Positions 26,409 to 34,737 of a stretch of DNA of 64,000 nt are shown piece after piece (within the stretch, counting starts at the first letter, position 1; every line of letters begins with the position of its first letter). The position numbers and the translations under genes were made by a program. The notes below the pieces were generated by a model that saw only the letters and a list, made by a program, of their open reading frames with translations, ran no database searches and had not been told where the DNA came from. Origin of the DNA: Couchioplanes caeruleus (GTDB taxonomy: Bacteria > Actinomycetota > Actinomycetes > Mycobacteriales > Micromonosporaceae); NCBI RefSeq assembly GCF_003751945.1, contig NZ_RJKL01000001.1, forward strand, positions 1 to 64,000. Direction: 5' to 3'.

Positions 26409-29400
26409 ATGGGCGTCCGTACGTGGATCCGGGACTGGCCGGTCTACCGGCAGCTCACCGGCCCCGACCCGCTGGGCCGGGGCGCGGCGGCGCAGTCCGG
26501 CCGGTCCCGGAGCCTCACGGCGCGCACCGAGACGGCCGACTCGACGGCCCGGTCCGTGTGCCCGTACTGCGCCGTCGGGTGCGGCCAGCGGATCTCCGTG
26601 AAGGACGGCGAGGTCGTCCAGATCGAGGGTGACCCGGACAGCCCGATCTCCCGGGGCCGGCTGTGCCCCAAGGGCTCGGCCAGCAAGAGCCTGGTCACCA
26701 GTGACCGCCGCCAGCGCAAGGTCCTCTACCGCCGGCCGTACGGCACGGACTGGGAGGAGCTCGACCTCGACACGGCGATGTCCATGATCGCCGACCGGGT
26801 CCTCGCCGCGCGCGAGCAGACCTGGCAGGACGCCGACGCCGACGGCCGGCCGCTGAACCGCACGACCGGCATCTCCAGCCTGGGCGGTGCCACGCTGGAC
26901 AACGAAGAGAACTACCTGATCAAGAAGCTCTTCACCGCGCTCGGCGCCATCCAGATCGAGAACCAGGCGCGTATTTGACACTCCGCCACCGTCCCCGGTC
27001 TGGGGACCAGCTTCGGCCGTGGCGGGGCCACCGGATTCCTCCAGGATCTGGCCAACGCCGACTGCATCGTCATCCAGGGCTCCAACATGGCGGAGGCCCA
27101 CCCCGTGGGTTTCCAGTACGTGGTGGAGGCGAAGAACCGCGGTGCCAAGGTCATCCACATCGACCCGCGGTTCACCCGGACCAGCGCGCTGGCGCACACC
27201 TTCGTGCCGGTGCGCGCCGGTGCCGACATCGCGTTCCTGGGCGGCGTGATCAACTACATCCTCACCCACGAGAAGGACTTCCGGGAGTACGTGCTCGCGT
27301 ACACCAACGCGTCCATGCTGGTCGGTGAGGACTTCCAGGACACCGAGGATCTCGGCGGGCTGTTCTCCGGCTACGACCCCGAGACCCGTGTGTACGACCA
27401 GAGCAGCTGGCAGTACGCGGGCCAGCGGAAGCACGGCCAGGAAGAGGACGAGTCCCGCATCGACCGGGAGACCGCCGCCGGGCTCGAGCAGGAGTCGCAC
27501 GGCCCGCCGATCCCCGCCGGCGTACCCCGCGACCCGACGCTGAGTGATCCGCGCTGCGTCTACCAGGTGCTCAAGCGGCACTACGCCCGCTACACGCCGG
27601 AGGCCGTCGAGCGGCTCTGCGGCGTGCCCGAGGACAAGTTCCTCGAGGTCTGCGAGGCGTGGACCGCCAACTCCGGCCGCGAGCGGACGACCGCGCTGGT
27701 CTACTCGGTCGGCTGGACCCAGCACAGCGTCGGCGTGCAGTACATCCGCGCCGGCGCGATCATCCAGCTCCTGCTCGGCAACATGGGCCGGCCCGGCGGC
27801 GGCGTGATGGCACTGCGCGGGCACGCCAGCATCCAGGGGTCCACCGACATCCCGACCCTGTTCAACCTGCTGCCCGGCTACCTGCCGATGCCGCACCACA
27901 AGAGACACGAGACGTTCCGGCAGTGGGTCGACACCATTCGGCGCCCGGATCAGAAGGGCTTCTGGGCCCACGCGGAGGCCTACGCGGTCAGCCTGCTCAA
28001 GGCCTACTTCGGCGACGCCGCCACCGCCGCAAACGACTTCGGGTACGGATGGCTGCCCCGGCTCACCGGCGATCACGGCACCTACCAACAGGTTCTCGAC
28101 ATGATCGACGGCAAGATCAAGGGCTACTTCCTGCTGGGACAGAACCCGGCGGTCGGCTCCGCGCACGGTCGCGCCCAGCGCCTCGGCATGGCCAACCTGG
28201 ACTGGCTGGTGGTCCGCGACCTGTTCATGATCGAGAGCGCGACGTTCTGGAAGGACGGCCCCGAGGTCGCCACCGGCGAGATCGTGCCCGAGCGGTGCAG
28301 GACCGAGGTCTTCTTCCTGCCGGCGGCCTCGCACGTGGAGAAGGAGGGAACCTTCACCCAGACCCAGCGGATGCTGCAGTGGCGCGAGAAGGCCGTCGAG
28401 CCGCCCGGCGACTGCCGCTCCGAGCTGTGGTTCTTCTACCACCTCGGCCGCCTCCTGCGCGAGCGGCTGGCCGGGTCCACCGCCGGGCGCGACCAGGGCC
28501 TGCTTCGCCTGACCTGGGACTATCCGCTGCACGGCGCGCGCGGCGACGAACCCGACGCCGAGACGGTCCTCAAGGAGATCAACGGCTTCGACGTGGCCAC
28601 CGGGCGGCCCCTGTCCACCTTCACCGAGCTGCGGCCGGACGGCTCCACCGCCGGCGGCTGCTGGATCTACACCGGCGTCTACGCGGGCGGCGTCAACCGG
28701 GCGGCACGCCGCAAGCCGCGAACCGAGCAGGACTGGGTGGCCCGCGAATGGGGCTGGGTGTGGCCGGCCGACCGGCGCACGCTCTACAACCGCGCGTCCG
28801 CCGACCCCGACGGCCGCCCCTGGTCCGAGCGCAAGAGATACGTGTGGTGGGACGAAGAGGCCGGGGAGTGGACCGGCTTCGACGTGCCCGACTTCGAGAG
28901 GACGAAGCCACCGTCGTACCGGCCGCCGCCGGGCGCGACCGGCGTCGAGGCGATCGCCGGCGACGACGCGTTCATCATGCAGGGCGACGGGAAGGGCTGG
29001 CTCTACGCGCCCAGCGGGCTGATCGACGGCCCTCTGCCGACCCACTACGAGCCGGCCGAGTCGACGGTGCGCAACCCGCTCTACGCGCAGCAGGCCAACC
29101 CGACCCGTAAGGTCTACGACCGGTCGGACAACCTGACCAACCCGAGCCCGGACACCACGGTCTTCCCGTACGTGTTCAGCACGAGCCGGCTCACCGAGCA
29201 CCACACCGCCGGGGCGATGAGCCGTCAGCTCGCGTACCTGTCGGAGCTGCAACCGGAGATGTTCGTCGAGGTGTCGCCGGACCTCGCCGCCGAGCGCGGG
29301 CTGGAGCACCTCGGCTGGGCGCACATCGTCACGGCCCGGGCGGCGATCGAGGCCCGGGTCCTGGTCACCGAGCGGCTGCGGCCGCTGCGCATCGAGGACC

Positions 29401-29651
29401 GCGTCGTGCACCAGCTCTGGCTGCCGTACCACTGGGGCGGCGAGGGCCTCGTCACCGGCGACTCGGCCAACGACCTCATCGGCATCACGCTCGACCCGAA
29501 CGTCCTGATCCAGGAGAGCAAGGTCGGCACGTGCGACATCCGGCCGGGCCGGCGACCCACCGGGCCCGAGCTCCTCGCGTACGTGCGAAGCTACCGCCGG
29601 CGCGCGGGCCTCGAGCCCGCGGTGACCGACGACGAGCCGGGGGAGAGCTGA
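26409..29651 (+). CDS. fdhA: Formate dehydrogenase catalytic subunit, selenocysteine-containing
   Basis: 1080 residues if the in-frame TGA at 26976-26978 is read as selenocysteine 190. Cys51, Cys54, Cys58 and Cys86 bind a [4Fe-4S] cluster (CPYCAVGC and RLCPKG). Flanking Sec are ENQARI and HSATVPGLGTSFGRGGAT, exactly the molybdopterin-site context of formate dehydrogenases. The remainder has QGSNMAEAHPVGFQ, LLLGNMGRPGGGV, GQNPAVG and the C-terminal molybdopterin-binding domain. It oxidises formate to CO2. No twin-arginine signal is visible, so the subunit may face the cytoplasm. A SECIS-like hairpin follows the TGA. It is first in an operon with the Fe-S and NrfD subunits; TAAGGT 7 nt before ATG suggests a leaderless mRNA. 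Confidence 0.93.
26976..27025 (+). promoter_or_regulatory. UGA selenocysteine codon with SECIS-like hairpin
   Basis: After TGA (26976-26978), an outer stem CCGCCAC (26983-26989) pairs with GTGGCGG (27019-27025). An inner stem GTCCCC (26991-26996) pairs with GGGGAC (27002-27007) around the loop GGTCT. The loop matches the GGUCU apex of the E. coli fdhF SECIS that SelB recognises, at a similar distance from UGA. The sequence remains coding throughout. Confidence 0.8.
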
Positions 29652-29652
29652 C

Positions 29653-30558
29653 GTGGCCGGAGCGAACAGCCTCTACGGGCCGCTGGACCCGGCGCCCGAC
29701 GCCGGCCACGTGGACGCGCCGCCGCGGATGGGCTTCTTCACCGACACGAGCGTCTGCATCGGATGCAAGGCGTGCGAGGTGGCGTGCAAGGAGTGGAACC
29801 TCGTCCCCGACGACGGCTTCAACCTTCTCGGCACGTCCTACGACAACACCGGAGGCTTGACCGCCAACTCGTGGCGCCACGTCGCCTTCATCGAACAGCC
29901 CGCCACCGCCGCGCCGCCGAAGGGCACGACCCGGTTCCTGGGGATGCCGTTGCGGGACCTTCCTGGCCGCACGGCCGACGCGCCGCGCAGCGACTTCCGC
30001 TGGCTGATGATGTCCAACGTGTGCAAGCACTGCACCCACGCCGGATGCCTGGACGTGTGCCCGACCGGCGCCCTGTTCCGCACCGAGTTCGGCACGGTCG
30101 TGGTGCAGGAGGACATCTGCAACGGCTGTGGCTACTGCATTCCGGCCTGCCCGTACGGCGTCATCGACCAGCGCGAGGACGACGGCCGCGCGTGGAAGTG
30201 CACCCTCTGCTACGACCGCATCGGCGACGGCCTGACGCCGGCGTGTGCGAAGGCCTGCCCGACCGAGTCCATCCAGTACGGCGAACTCGACGAGCTCCGT
30301 GGCCGCGCCCGCCACCGCCTCGAGAAGCTCCACGAGCAGGGCGTCACCGAGGCACGCCTGTACGGCCACGACCCGAACGACGGCGTCGGCGGCGACGGCG
30401 CCTTCTTCCTGCTGCTCGACGAGCCGGAGGTCTACGGCCTGCCGCCGGACCCGGTGGTGCCCACCCGCGACCTGAAGGCGATGTGGAAACGCGCCGGACT
30501 GGCCGGGCTCGCCATGGCCGCCGCCGTCGTGGTGTCGTTCGCGGGACGCCGCCCATGA
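29653..30558 (+). CDS. fdhB: Formate dehydrogenase iron-sulfur subunit
   Basis: 301 residues from GTG 29653, one base after the fdhA stop. Sixteen Cys in four ferredoxin-like groups (CIGCKACEVAC, CKHCTHAGCLDVCP, CNGCGYCIPACP and CTLC with CAKACP) should carry four [4Fe-4S] clusters, as in FdnH/FdoH. A single hydrophobic helix near the C-terminus (AGLAGLAMAAAVVVSF) probably anchors it. It passes electrons from the catalytic subunit to the membrane subunit. The stop overlaps the NrfD start (ATGA). Confidence 0.95.
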   Translation: MAGANSLYGPLDPAPDAGHVDAPPRMGFFTDTSVCIGCKACEVACKEWNLVPDDGFNLLGTSYDNTGGLTANSWRHVAFIEQPATAAPPKGTTRFLGMPLRDLPGRTADAPRSDFRWLMMSNVCKHCTHAGCLDVCPTGALFRTEFGTVVVQEDICNGCGYCIPACPYGVIDQREDDGRAWKCTLCYDRIGDGLTPACAKACPTESIQYGELDELRGRARHRLEKLHEQGVTEARLYGHDPNDGVGGDGAFFLLLDEPEVYGLPPDPVVPTRDLKAMWKRAGLAGLAMAAAVVVSFAGRRP

Positions 30559-31601
30559 CGTCGCGCTCGCCCCGGGACCAGCCGTCCGGCCGCACTCCAG
30601 ACACCGGCCCGGATGCTGGACGGCGCGGGCGAGGTGGTCGGGGGGACCGGGCGATGGTGCCGCCGGCGGACTTCCGTTCCTACTACGGGCGGCCGATCGT
30701 CAAGGCGCCGGTGTGGCATCACGACATCGCGGCGTACCTGTTCACCGGCGGGCTGGCGGCAGGATCGGCCCTGCTCGCGGCCGGCGGCGACGCCACCGGA
30801 CGGCCCGCGCTGCGCCGCGCCGGCCGGCTGACCGCGCTGGGCGCGCTCGGCGCCAGCACCTACTTCCTGATCCACGACCTCGGCCGTCCCGAACGCTTCG
30901 CGAACATGCTGCGGGTCGCGAAGCCCACCTCGCCCATGTCCATGGGTACGTGGATCCTCAGCGCCTTCGGTGCGGCCGCCGGCACGTCGGCCGTCGCGGA
31001 GGCGGCACCGTTGCTGCCGCGGCGGGGCGTGCCGGGCCTCGTGCGCCGCGTCCTGTCCCCGATCGGCACCGCCGGCCAGTACGGCGCCGCCGTCCTCGCT
31101 CCGGCGCTGGCGACGTACACGGCGGTGCTGCTCGCCGACACGGCGACGCCGAGCTGGCACGAGGCGTACCCGGATCTGCCCTTCGTCTTCGCCGGCAGCG
31201 CGCTGGCCAGCGGCGCCGGGGTGGGTCTGCTGGCCGCACCCGGCGACCGGGCGAACCCGGCCCGTCGCATGGCCGTGTGCGGCGCGGCGATGGAGCTGTA
31301 CGGCACCCACCGCATCGAGACCGGCCTGGGCCTGCTCAGCGAGCCCTACCGGCAGGGGCGGGCGGGCCGGCTGCTGAAGGCCGGCCGCCTGCTGACGGCG
31401 GCCGGTGCGGCGGGGGCCCTGCTCGGGCGGCGCAGCACGGTGGTGTCGGCACTGTCCGGTCTGTCCATGCTGGCCGCGTCGCTGGCGACCCGCTTCGGCG
31501 TTTTCGACGGCGGCGTCGCCTCGGCGAAGGACCCCCGGTACACGGTCGTCCCGCAGCGCGAACGCCTGGCGCAGCGCCGCGGAGATCACCCCACACAGTG
31601 A
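30555..31601 (+). CDS. NrfD/PsrC-type membrane subunit of formate dehydrogenase
   Basis: 348 residues from ATG 30555. A charged, Gly/Arg-rich start (1-40) precedes RSYYGRPIVKAPVWHHDIAAYLFTGG, characteristic of NrfD proteins, and then about eight membrane helices. Conserved family pieces include YFLIHDLGRPERFANMLRV and SPMSMGTWIL. NrfD-type subunits exchange electrons with the quinone pool without heme, replacing the cytochrome b subunit of E. coli FdnI. The 4-nt overlap with the iron-sulfur gene shows co-translation. The convergent EamA gene ends 13 bp away. Confidence 0.9.
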   Translation: MTSRSPRDQPSGRTPDTGPDAGRRGRGGRGDRAMVPPADFRSYYGRPIVKAPVWHHDIAAYLFTGGLAAGSALLAAGGDATGRPALRRAGRLTALGALGASTYFLIHDLGRPERFANMLRVAKPTSPMSMGTWILSAFGAAAGTSAVAEAAPLLPRRGVPGLVRRVLSPIGTAGQYGAAVLAPALATYTAVLLADTATPSWHEAYPDLPFVFAGSALASGAGVGLLAAPGDRANPARRMAVCGAAMELYGTHRIETGLGLLSEPYRQGRAGRLLKAGRLLTAAGAAGALLGRRSTVVSALSGLSMLAASLATRFGVFDGGVASAKDPRYTVVPQRERLAQRRGDHPTQ

Positions 31602-31614
31602 TGGTCGCCAATGG

Positions 31615-32523
31615 CTAGTCCTCCCGGCGGGCGGCGAGGCCGGGTGACCGGGCCACTGCCACGCCGAGCAGGCAGAGCGCTCCGCCGGCCAGCGCGAGCC
31701 CGGTCGGCACCTCGCCCAGCAGCGCCCAGGACATCAGGACGGCGATTGCCGGCACCAGGTACGACGAGGAGCTGAGCTGCCCGGCGGTCATCCGGTGCAG
31801 GGCGTAGGCCCACGTCGCGAACGCGACCGCGGTCGGGAACAGGCCGAGGTAGACGACGCCCAGCGTGGCCGCGGCCGGGGCGACCGTCAGCTCGTGGATC
31901 AGCGTGCCCGCCCACGGCAGGCAGACCGCGGTTCCGGCCAGGCAGCCCAGCCAGGTCGCGGTGAACGGATCCACACTGGTCAGGGCCTGTTTCTGCAGCA
32001 CCACACCGACCGCGTAGAGGGCGGCCGCGCCCAGCGCGAGCAGCACTCCGGTCATGTCGCGGCGGCCGGTGGAGGTGGCCGCGGCGATGATGGCGACGCC
32101 GCAGAAGGCGATGGCGAGGCCGGTGACCAGCCCGCGCGGGAAGCCCTCCTTGAGGTAGACGCCGGCGAGCACCGCGATCAGGATCGGGCCCACGTTGACC
32201 AGCAGCGCGGTCGTGCCGGCGTCGAGATGGTGCTCGGCGGCGTTGATGAAGATCGCGTAGACGCCGAACCACAGGGCTCCGTACGCGAGGACCAGCAGCA
32301 GGGGACGGCCGCGCGGAATGCTCCGGGGCCTGAGCAGCGCGACCGCGGTGAGGGCGAGCGACCCGGCGGCGAGCCGGCCGAGCGCGAGCGACCCGGGGCT
32401 GTAGTGCAGGCCGATCGAGCGGATGGCGATGAAGGCGGACGCCCACAGGACCATGGTGATCCCGGCGGCGATCAGGGGCAGCGCGGCGGTCGTCCGGCGC
32501 GGCCGGGCGGTCGTGGCGGTCAT
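31615..32523 (-). CDS. EamA/DMT family transporter
   Basis: 302 residues with ten membrane helices in two five-helix EamA repeats. Typical pieces are VLWASAFIAIRSIGLHYSPGSLALGRL, ALWFGVYAIFINAAEHHLDAGTTALLVNVGPI and AFATWAYALHRMTAGQLSSSSYLVPAIAVLMSWALLGEVPT. The family exports metabolites or amino-acid derivatives; the substrate here is unknown. ATG 32523 is preceded by GGTGGAGG. It is divergent from a LysR gene across 82 bp containing a T-N11-A box, so it is the probable LysR target. Confidence 0.92.
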   Translation of the reverse strand: MTATTARPRRTTAALPLIAAGITMVLWASAFIAIRSIGLHYSPGSLALGRLAAGSLALTAVALLRPRSIPRGRPLLLVLAYGALWFGVYAIFINAAEHHLDAGTTALLVNVGPILIAVLAGVYLKEGFPRGLVTGLAIAFCGVAIIAAATSTGRRDMTGVLLALGAAALYAVGVVLQKQALTSVDPFTATWLGCLAGTAVCLPWAGTLIHELTVAPAAATLGVVYLGLFPTAVAFATWAYALHRMTAGQLSSSSYLVPAIAVLMSWALLGEVPTGLALAGGALCLLGVAVARSPGLAARRED

Positions 32524-32563
32524 GCCTCCACCCTGCGACACCCAGGACTTCAGCACCAGCAAG

Positions 32564-32582
32564 TAATTCTTCCCAACCATTA
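32564..32582. promoter_or_regulatory. LysR-type box TAAT-N11-ATTA
   Basis: TAAT (32564-32567) and ATTA (32579-32582) flank 11 nt, the classic T-N11-A binding geometry of LysR regulators. It lies between the divergent EamA and lysR starts. TACGGT at 32593-32598, 7 nt before the lysR ATG, could be the -10 of a leaderless lysR transcript. Confidence 0.65.
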
Positions 32583-32605
32583 AGCCGCACTGTACGGTCG
32601 ACGGC

Positions 32606-33493
32606 ATGCTCGACGTGCATCGACTTCGCGTGTTCCGGGCCGTCGTGGCCAGCGGCTCGGTCAACGCCGCCGCCGCCAACCTCGGCTACACCCCGTCGGC
32701 CGTCAGCCAGCACGTCACCGCGCTGCAGCGGGAGACCGGTCTGGCGCTGCTCGCCCGCAACGGGCGCGGCGTCGAGCCGACGGCGAGCGGGCTCGCGCTG
32801 GCCAGGCGCATCGACGGCGTGCTGGCCCATCTCGGCGACGTCGAGGCCCTGGTGTCGGACCTGCGGGCGGGCCGCACCGGCTCGTTGTCGATCGCCTACT
32901 TCGCGTCGGTCGGCGGGGCCTGGATGCCGGCCGTGACCCGGGCGCTGCTGACCGACTTCCCCGACCTGCGGCTCGCCCTCGAGCTGCGCGACGACTTCCC
33001 GACCGGGCCGGGCAAGCGGCCCGACGTCCAGATCGCGGTCGCCGGAGCGGACTTCGAGGGTACGAAGGAGGCCCGCGCCCACCACCTGCTGGACGACCCG
33101 TACGTGGCCGTGGTCCCGGCCACGCACCCGATCGCCGGCGAGGCCGGGGTCGAGCTGGCCGCACTCGCCGCGGAGAGCTGGATCGACAACGACTTCGCCC
33201 GGGGCTGGTGCCGCGACAACCTGCTCCAGACCTGCCAGAGCGCCGGCTTCTGCCCGTCCTTCCGCGTCGAGGCGCACGACTACCCGACGGCGATCGCGTT
33301 CGTCGACGCCGGCATCGGCATCACCGTGCTGCCCCGCCTCGGCGCCACCAGGCTGCCCGCCGGCGTCGCGGTGGTGCCGGTGACCGCGCCGACGCCGGTC
33401 CGGTCGATCTTCGCGCTCGTCCAGACCGCCGTCGAGTCCGCGCCACCGGCCCGCCGCCTGCTCGAGGTGCTGCGGGAGTGCGCCCGGCCTTAG
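32606..33493 (+). CDS. LysR family transcriptional regulator
   Basis: 295 residues, standard length. The N-terminal winged helix-turn-helix is LRVFRAVVASGSVNAAAANLGYTPSAVSQHVTALQRETGLALLARNGRGVEPTASG in layout. The rest is the two-lobed substrate-binding domain (LSIAYFASVGGAWMPAV, DPYVAVVPATHPIAG, AFVDAGIGITVLPRL). It probably controls the divergent EamA exporter in response to its substrate. Confidence 0.93.
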   Translation: MLDVHRLRVFRAVVASGSVNAAAANLGYTPSAVSQHVTALQRETGLALLARNGRGVEPTASGLALARRIDGVLAHLGDVEALVSDLRAGRTGSLSIAYFASVGGAWMPAVTRALLTDFPDLRLALELRDDFPTGPGKRPDVQIAVAGADFEGTKEARAHHLLDDPYVAVVPATHPIAGEAGVELAALAAESWIDNDFARGWCRDNLLQTCQSAGFCPSFRVEAHDYPTAIAFVDAGIGITVLPRLGATRLPAGVAVVPVTAPTPVRSIFALVQTAVESAPPARRLLEVLRECARP

Positions 33494-33585
33494 GCTCGGC
33501 TGGGGTGCCACCGCTCAGGCGCCGCCGTCGCTTCGGGCGCCACCGCGCTCAGGCGCCGCCGTCGCTCGAGTGCCGCCGGTGCCGC
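33494..33585. repeat. Short direct repeats between two genes
   Basis: 92 bp between the lysR stop and the convergent secreted-protein stop. CGCTCAGGCGCCGCCGTCGCT appears in two copies near 33511 and 33548, with a shorter third variant near 33575 (GCTCAGGTGCCGC). The sequence is GC-rich and non-coding, and may form hairpins in the shared 3' region. Confidence 0.55.
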
Positions 33586-34665
33586 TCAGGTGCCGCGGAT
33601 GGTGAAGACCTTGGAGACGCCGCCGACCGCGAGGTCGTCGCCGGGCGCGTAGACCCGGTAGGAATAGGTCGCCTTGCCCGGCGGGGTCGCCACGATGGTG
33701 TAGCGGCCGCTGTCGCGTACCTTGCCGGTGTTCACCTTGCGCCAGCTGTTGTCGGGGTAGAGCCGCTGCAGTTGCAGGACCTTGCCCTTCTGCAGGGGCG
33801 TGACGTTGCCGTTGACGTCGACGTTCGTGCCGGCCGGCACCGAGGTGGCGGCGGGCGTCGCGCCGACCGAGTAGCGCTGGGTCCGGACGTGACCGCCGTC
33901 CGACGCGATGACCGTCATCGGATACGGCATGGTCGGCTGGTTGACCCCGGGCACCCAGGCGCACTGCAGCCATTGCGCCACCTCCGCGCTGAGGGTCCGC
34001 TGGTAGGTGCCGTCCGACCGGGTCCGCACCGACACGACGCCGCCGGGCTCCACGCAGCCGTTGTCGGTGCTGAGCGAGACCGGCAGGTTGGCCCACGGCT
34101 GGCCGGTGGTGGTGTCCCAGGCCCGGATCCGCTGGGTGACCGGCTGGCCGGCCGGGAGCGGCTCCGGGGAGAAGATCATGTCGAGCCCCGGACGATGGGA
34201 ACTCTGTACCTGGAGGCTGGGTGTGTCGATGACCGTCCGCGGATCGATGTCCAGTGCGTTCGCGAAGGTCTGATCCATCGCATAGATGCCGACGGGCTCG
34301 ATCGTCCCGCTCCAGGCGGAGGTGACCGGGATGGCACCGGTCCAGATCCCGTCCTGTTCGGTGCCCTCCGCCAACCGCAGCAGGACGAAGCTGTTCGGCG
34401 CGGCGCTCATCTTCAGCCAGGGGGACGCCAGCTCCTGACTCGCCTGGTATTCGATGGGCTGGACCCCGGTCTCGTCGGTCAGCCGGACCCGCACCCCCAC
34501 GAGCTCGGTCTGCAGGCCGGAGACGGTGGAGGACGCCTTCGCGAAGGTGATCGAGTGGACCTGAGGCGGCGTGGTGTCCGCGGCCGGCGCGGCGAGTGCC
34601 GGCGCGGCGGGAATGAGTGACAGCACAAGGACGGCGGCTGTCGGCGCGACGTGAGACGTACGCAT
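33586..34665 (-). CDS. Secreted beta-domain (Ig-like) protein, function unknown
   Basis: 359 residues from ATG 34665. It has a signal peptide (about 1-28, cleavage after PALA) and a mature part made of beta-rich Ig/fibronectin-like segments. These begin TTPPQVHSITFAKASSTVSG, with VRVRLTDETGVQPIEY and a C-terminal cable-like domain GNVTPLQKGKVLQLQRLY ... SYRVYAPGDD. There are only two Cys in the mature protein (NGCVEPGG, LQCAW), likely a disulfide. No enzyme motif. It lies 72 bp downstream of cydDC on the same strand. Confidence 0.8.
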   Translation of the reverse strand: MRTSHVAPTAAVLVLSLIPAAPALAAPAADTTPPQVHSITFAKASSTVSGLQTELVGVRVRLTDETGVQPIEYQASQELASPWLKMSAAPNSFVLLRLAEGTEQDGIWTGAIPVTSAWSGTIEPVGIYAMDQTFANALDIDPRTVIDTPSLQVQSSHRPGLDMIFSPEPLPAGQPVTQRIRAWDTTTGQPWANLPVSLSTDNGCVEPGGVVSVRTRSDGTYQRTLSAEVAQWLQCAWVPGVNQPTMPYPMTVIASDGGHVRTQRYSVGATPAATSVPAGTNVDVNGNVTPLQKGKVLQLQRLYPDNSWRKVNTGKVRDSGRYTIVATPPGKATYSYRVYAPGDDLAVGGVSKVFTIRGT

Positions 34666-34737
34666 GGCCTTACTGTACGGAGCGCTGTCTCGCCGGTCCG
34701 GCCCGTTTCCCGCCCGCATTGCCGAATCGCGCACGTC

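Noticed and set aside
26976..26978. TGA as a true stop splitting the formate dehydrogenase gene into a pseudogene
   Set aside because: Frame continues perfectly on the other side, the codon sits at the known Sec position and a SECIS-like hairpin follows.
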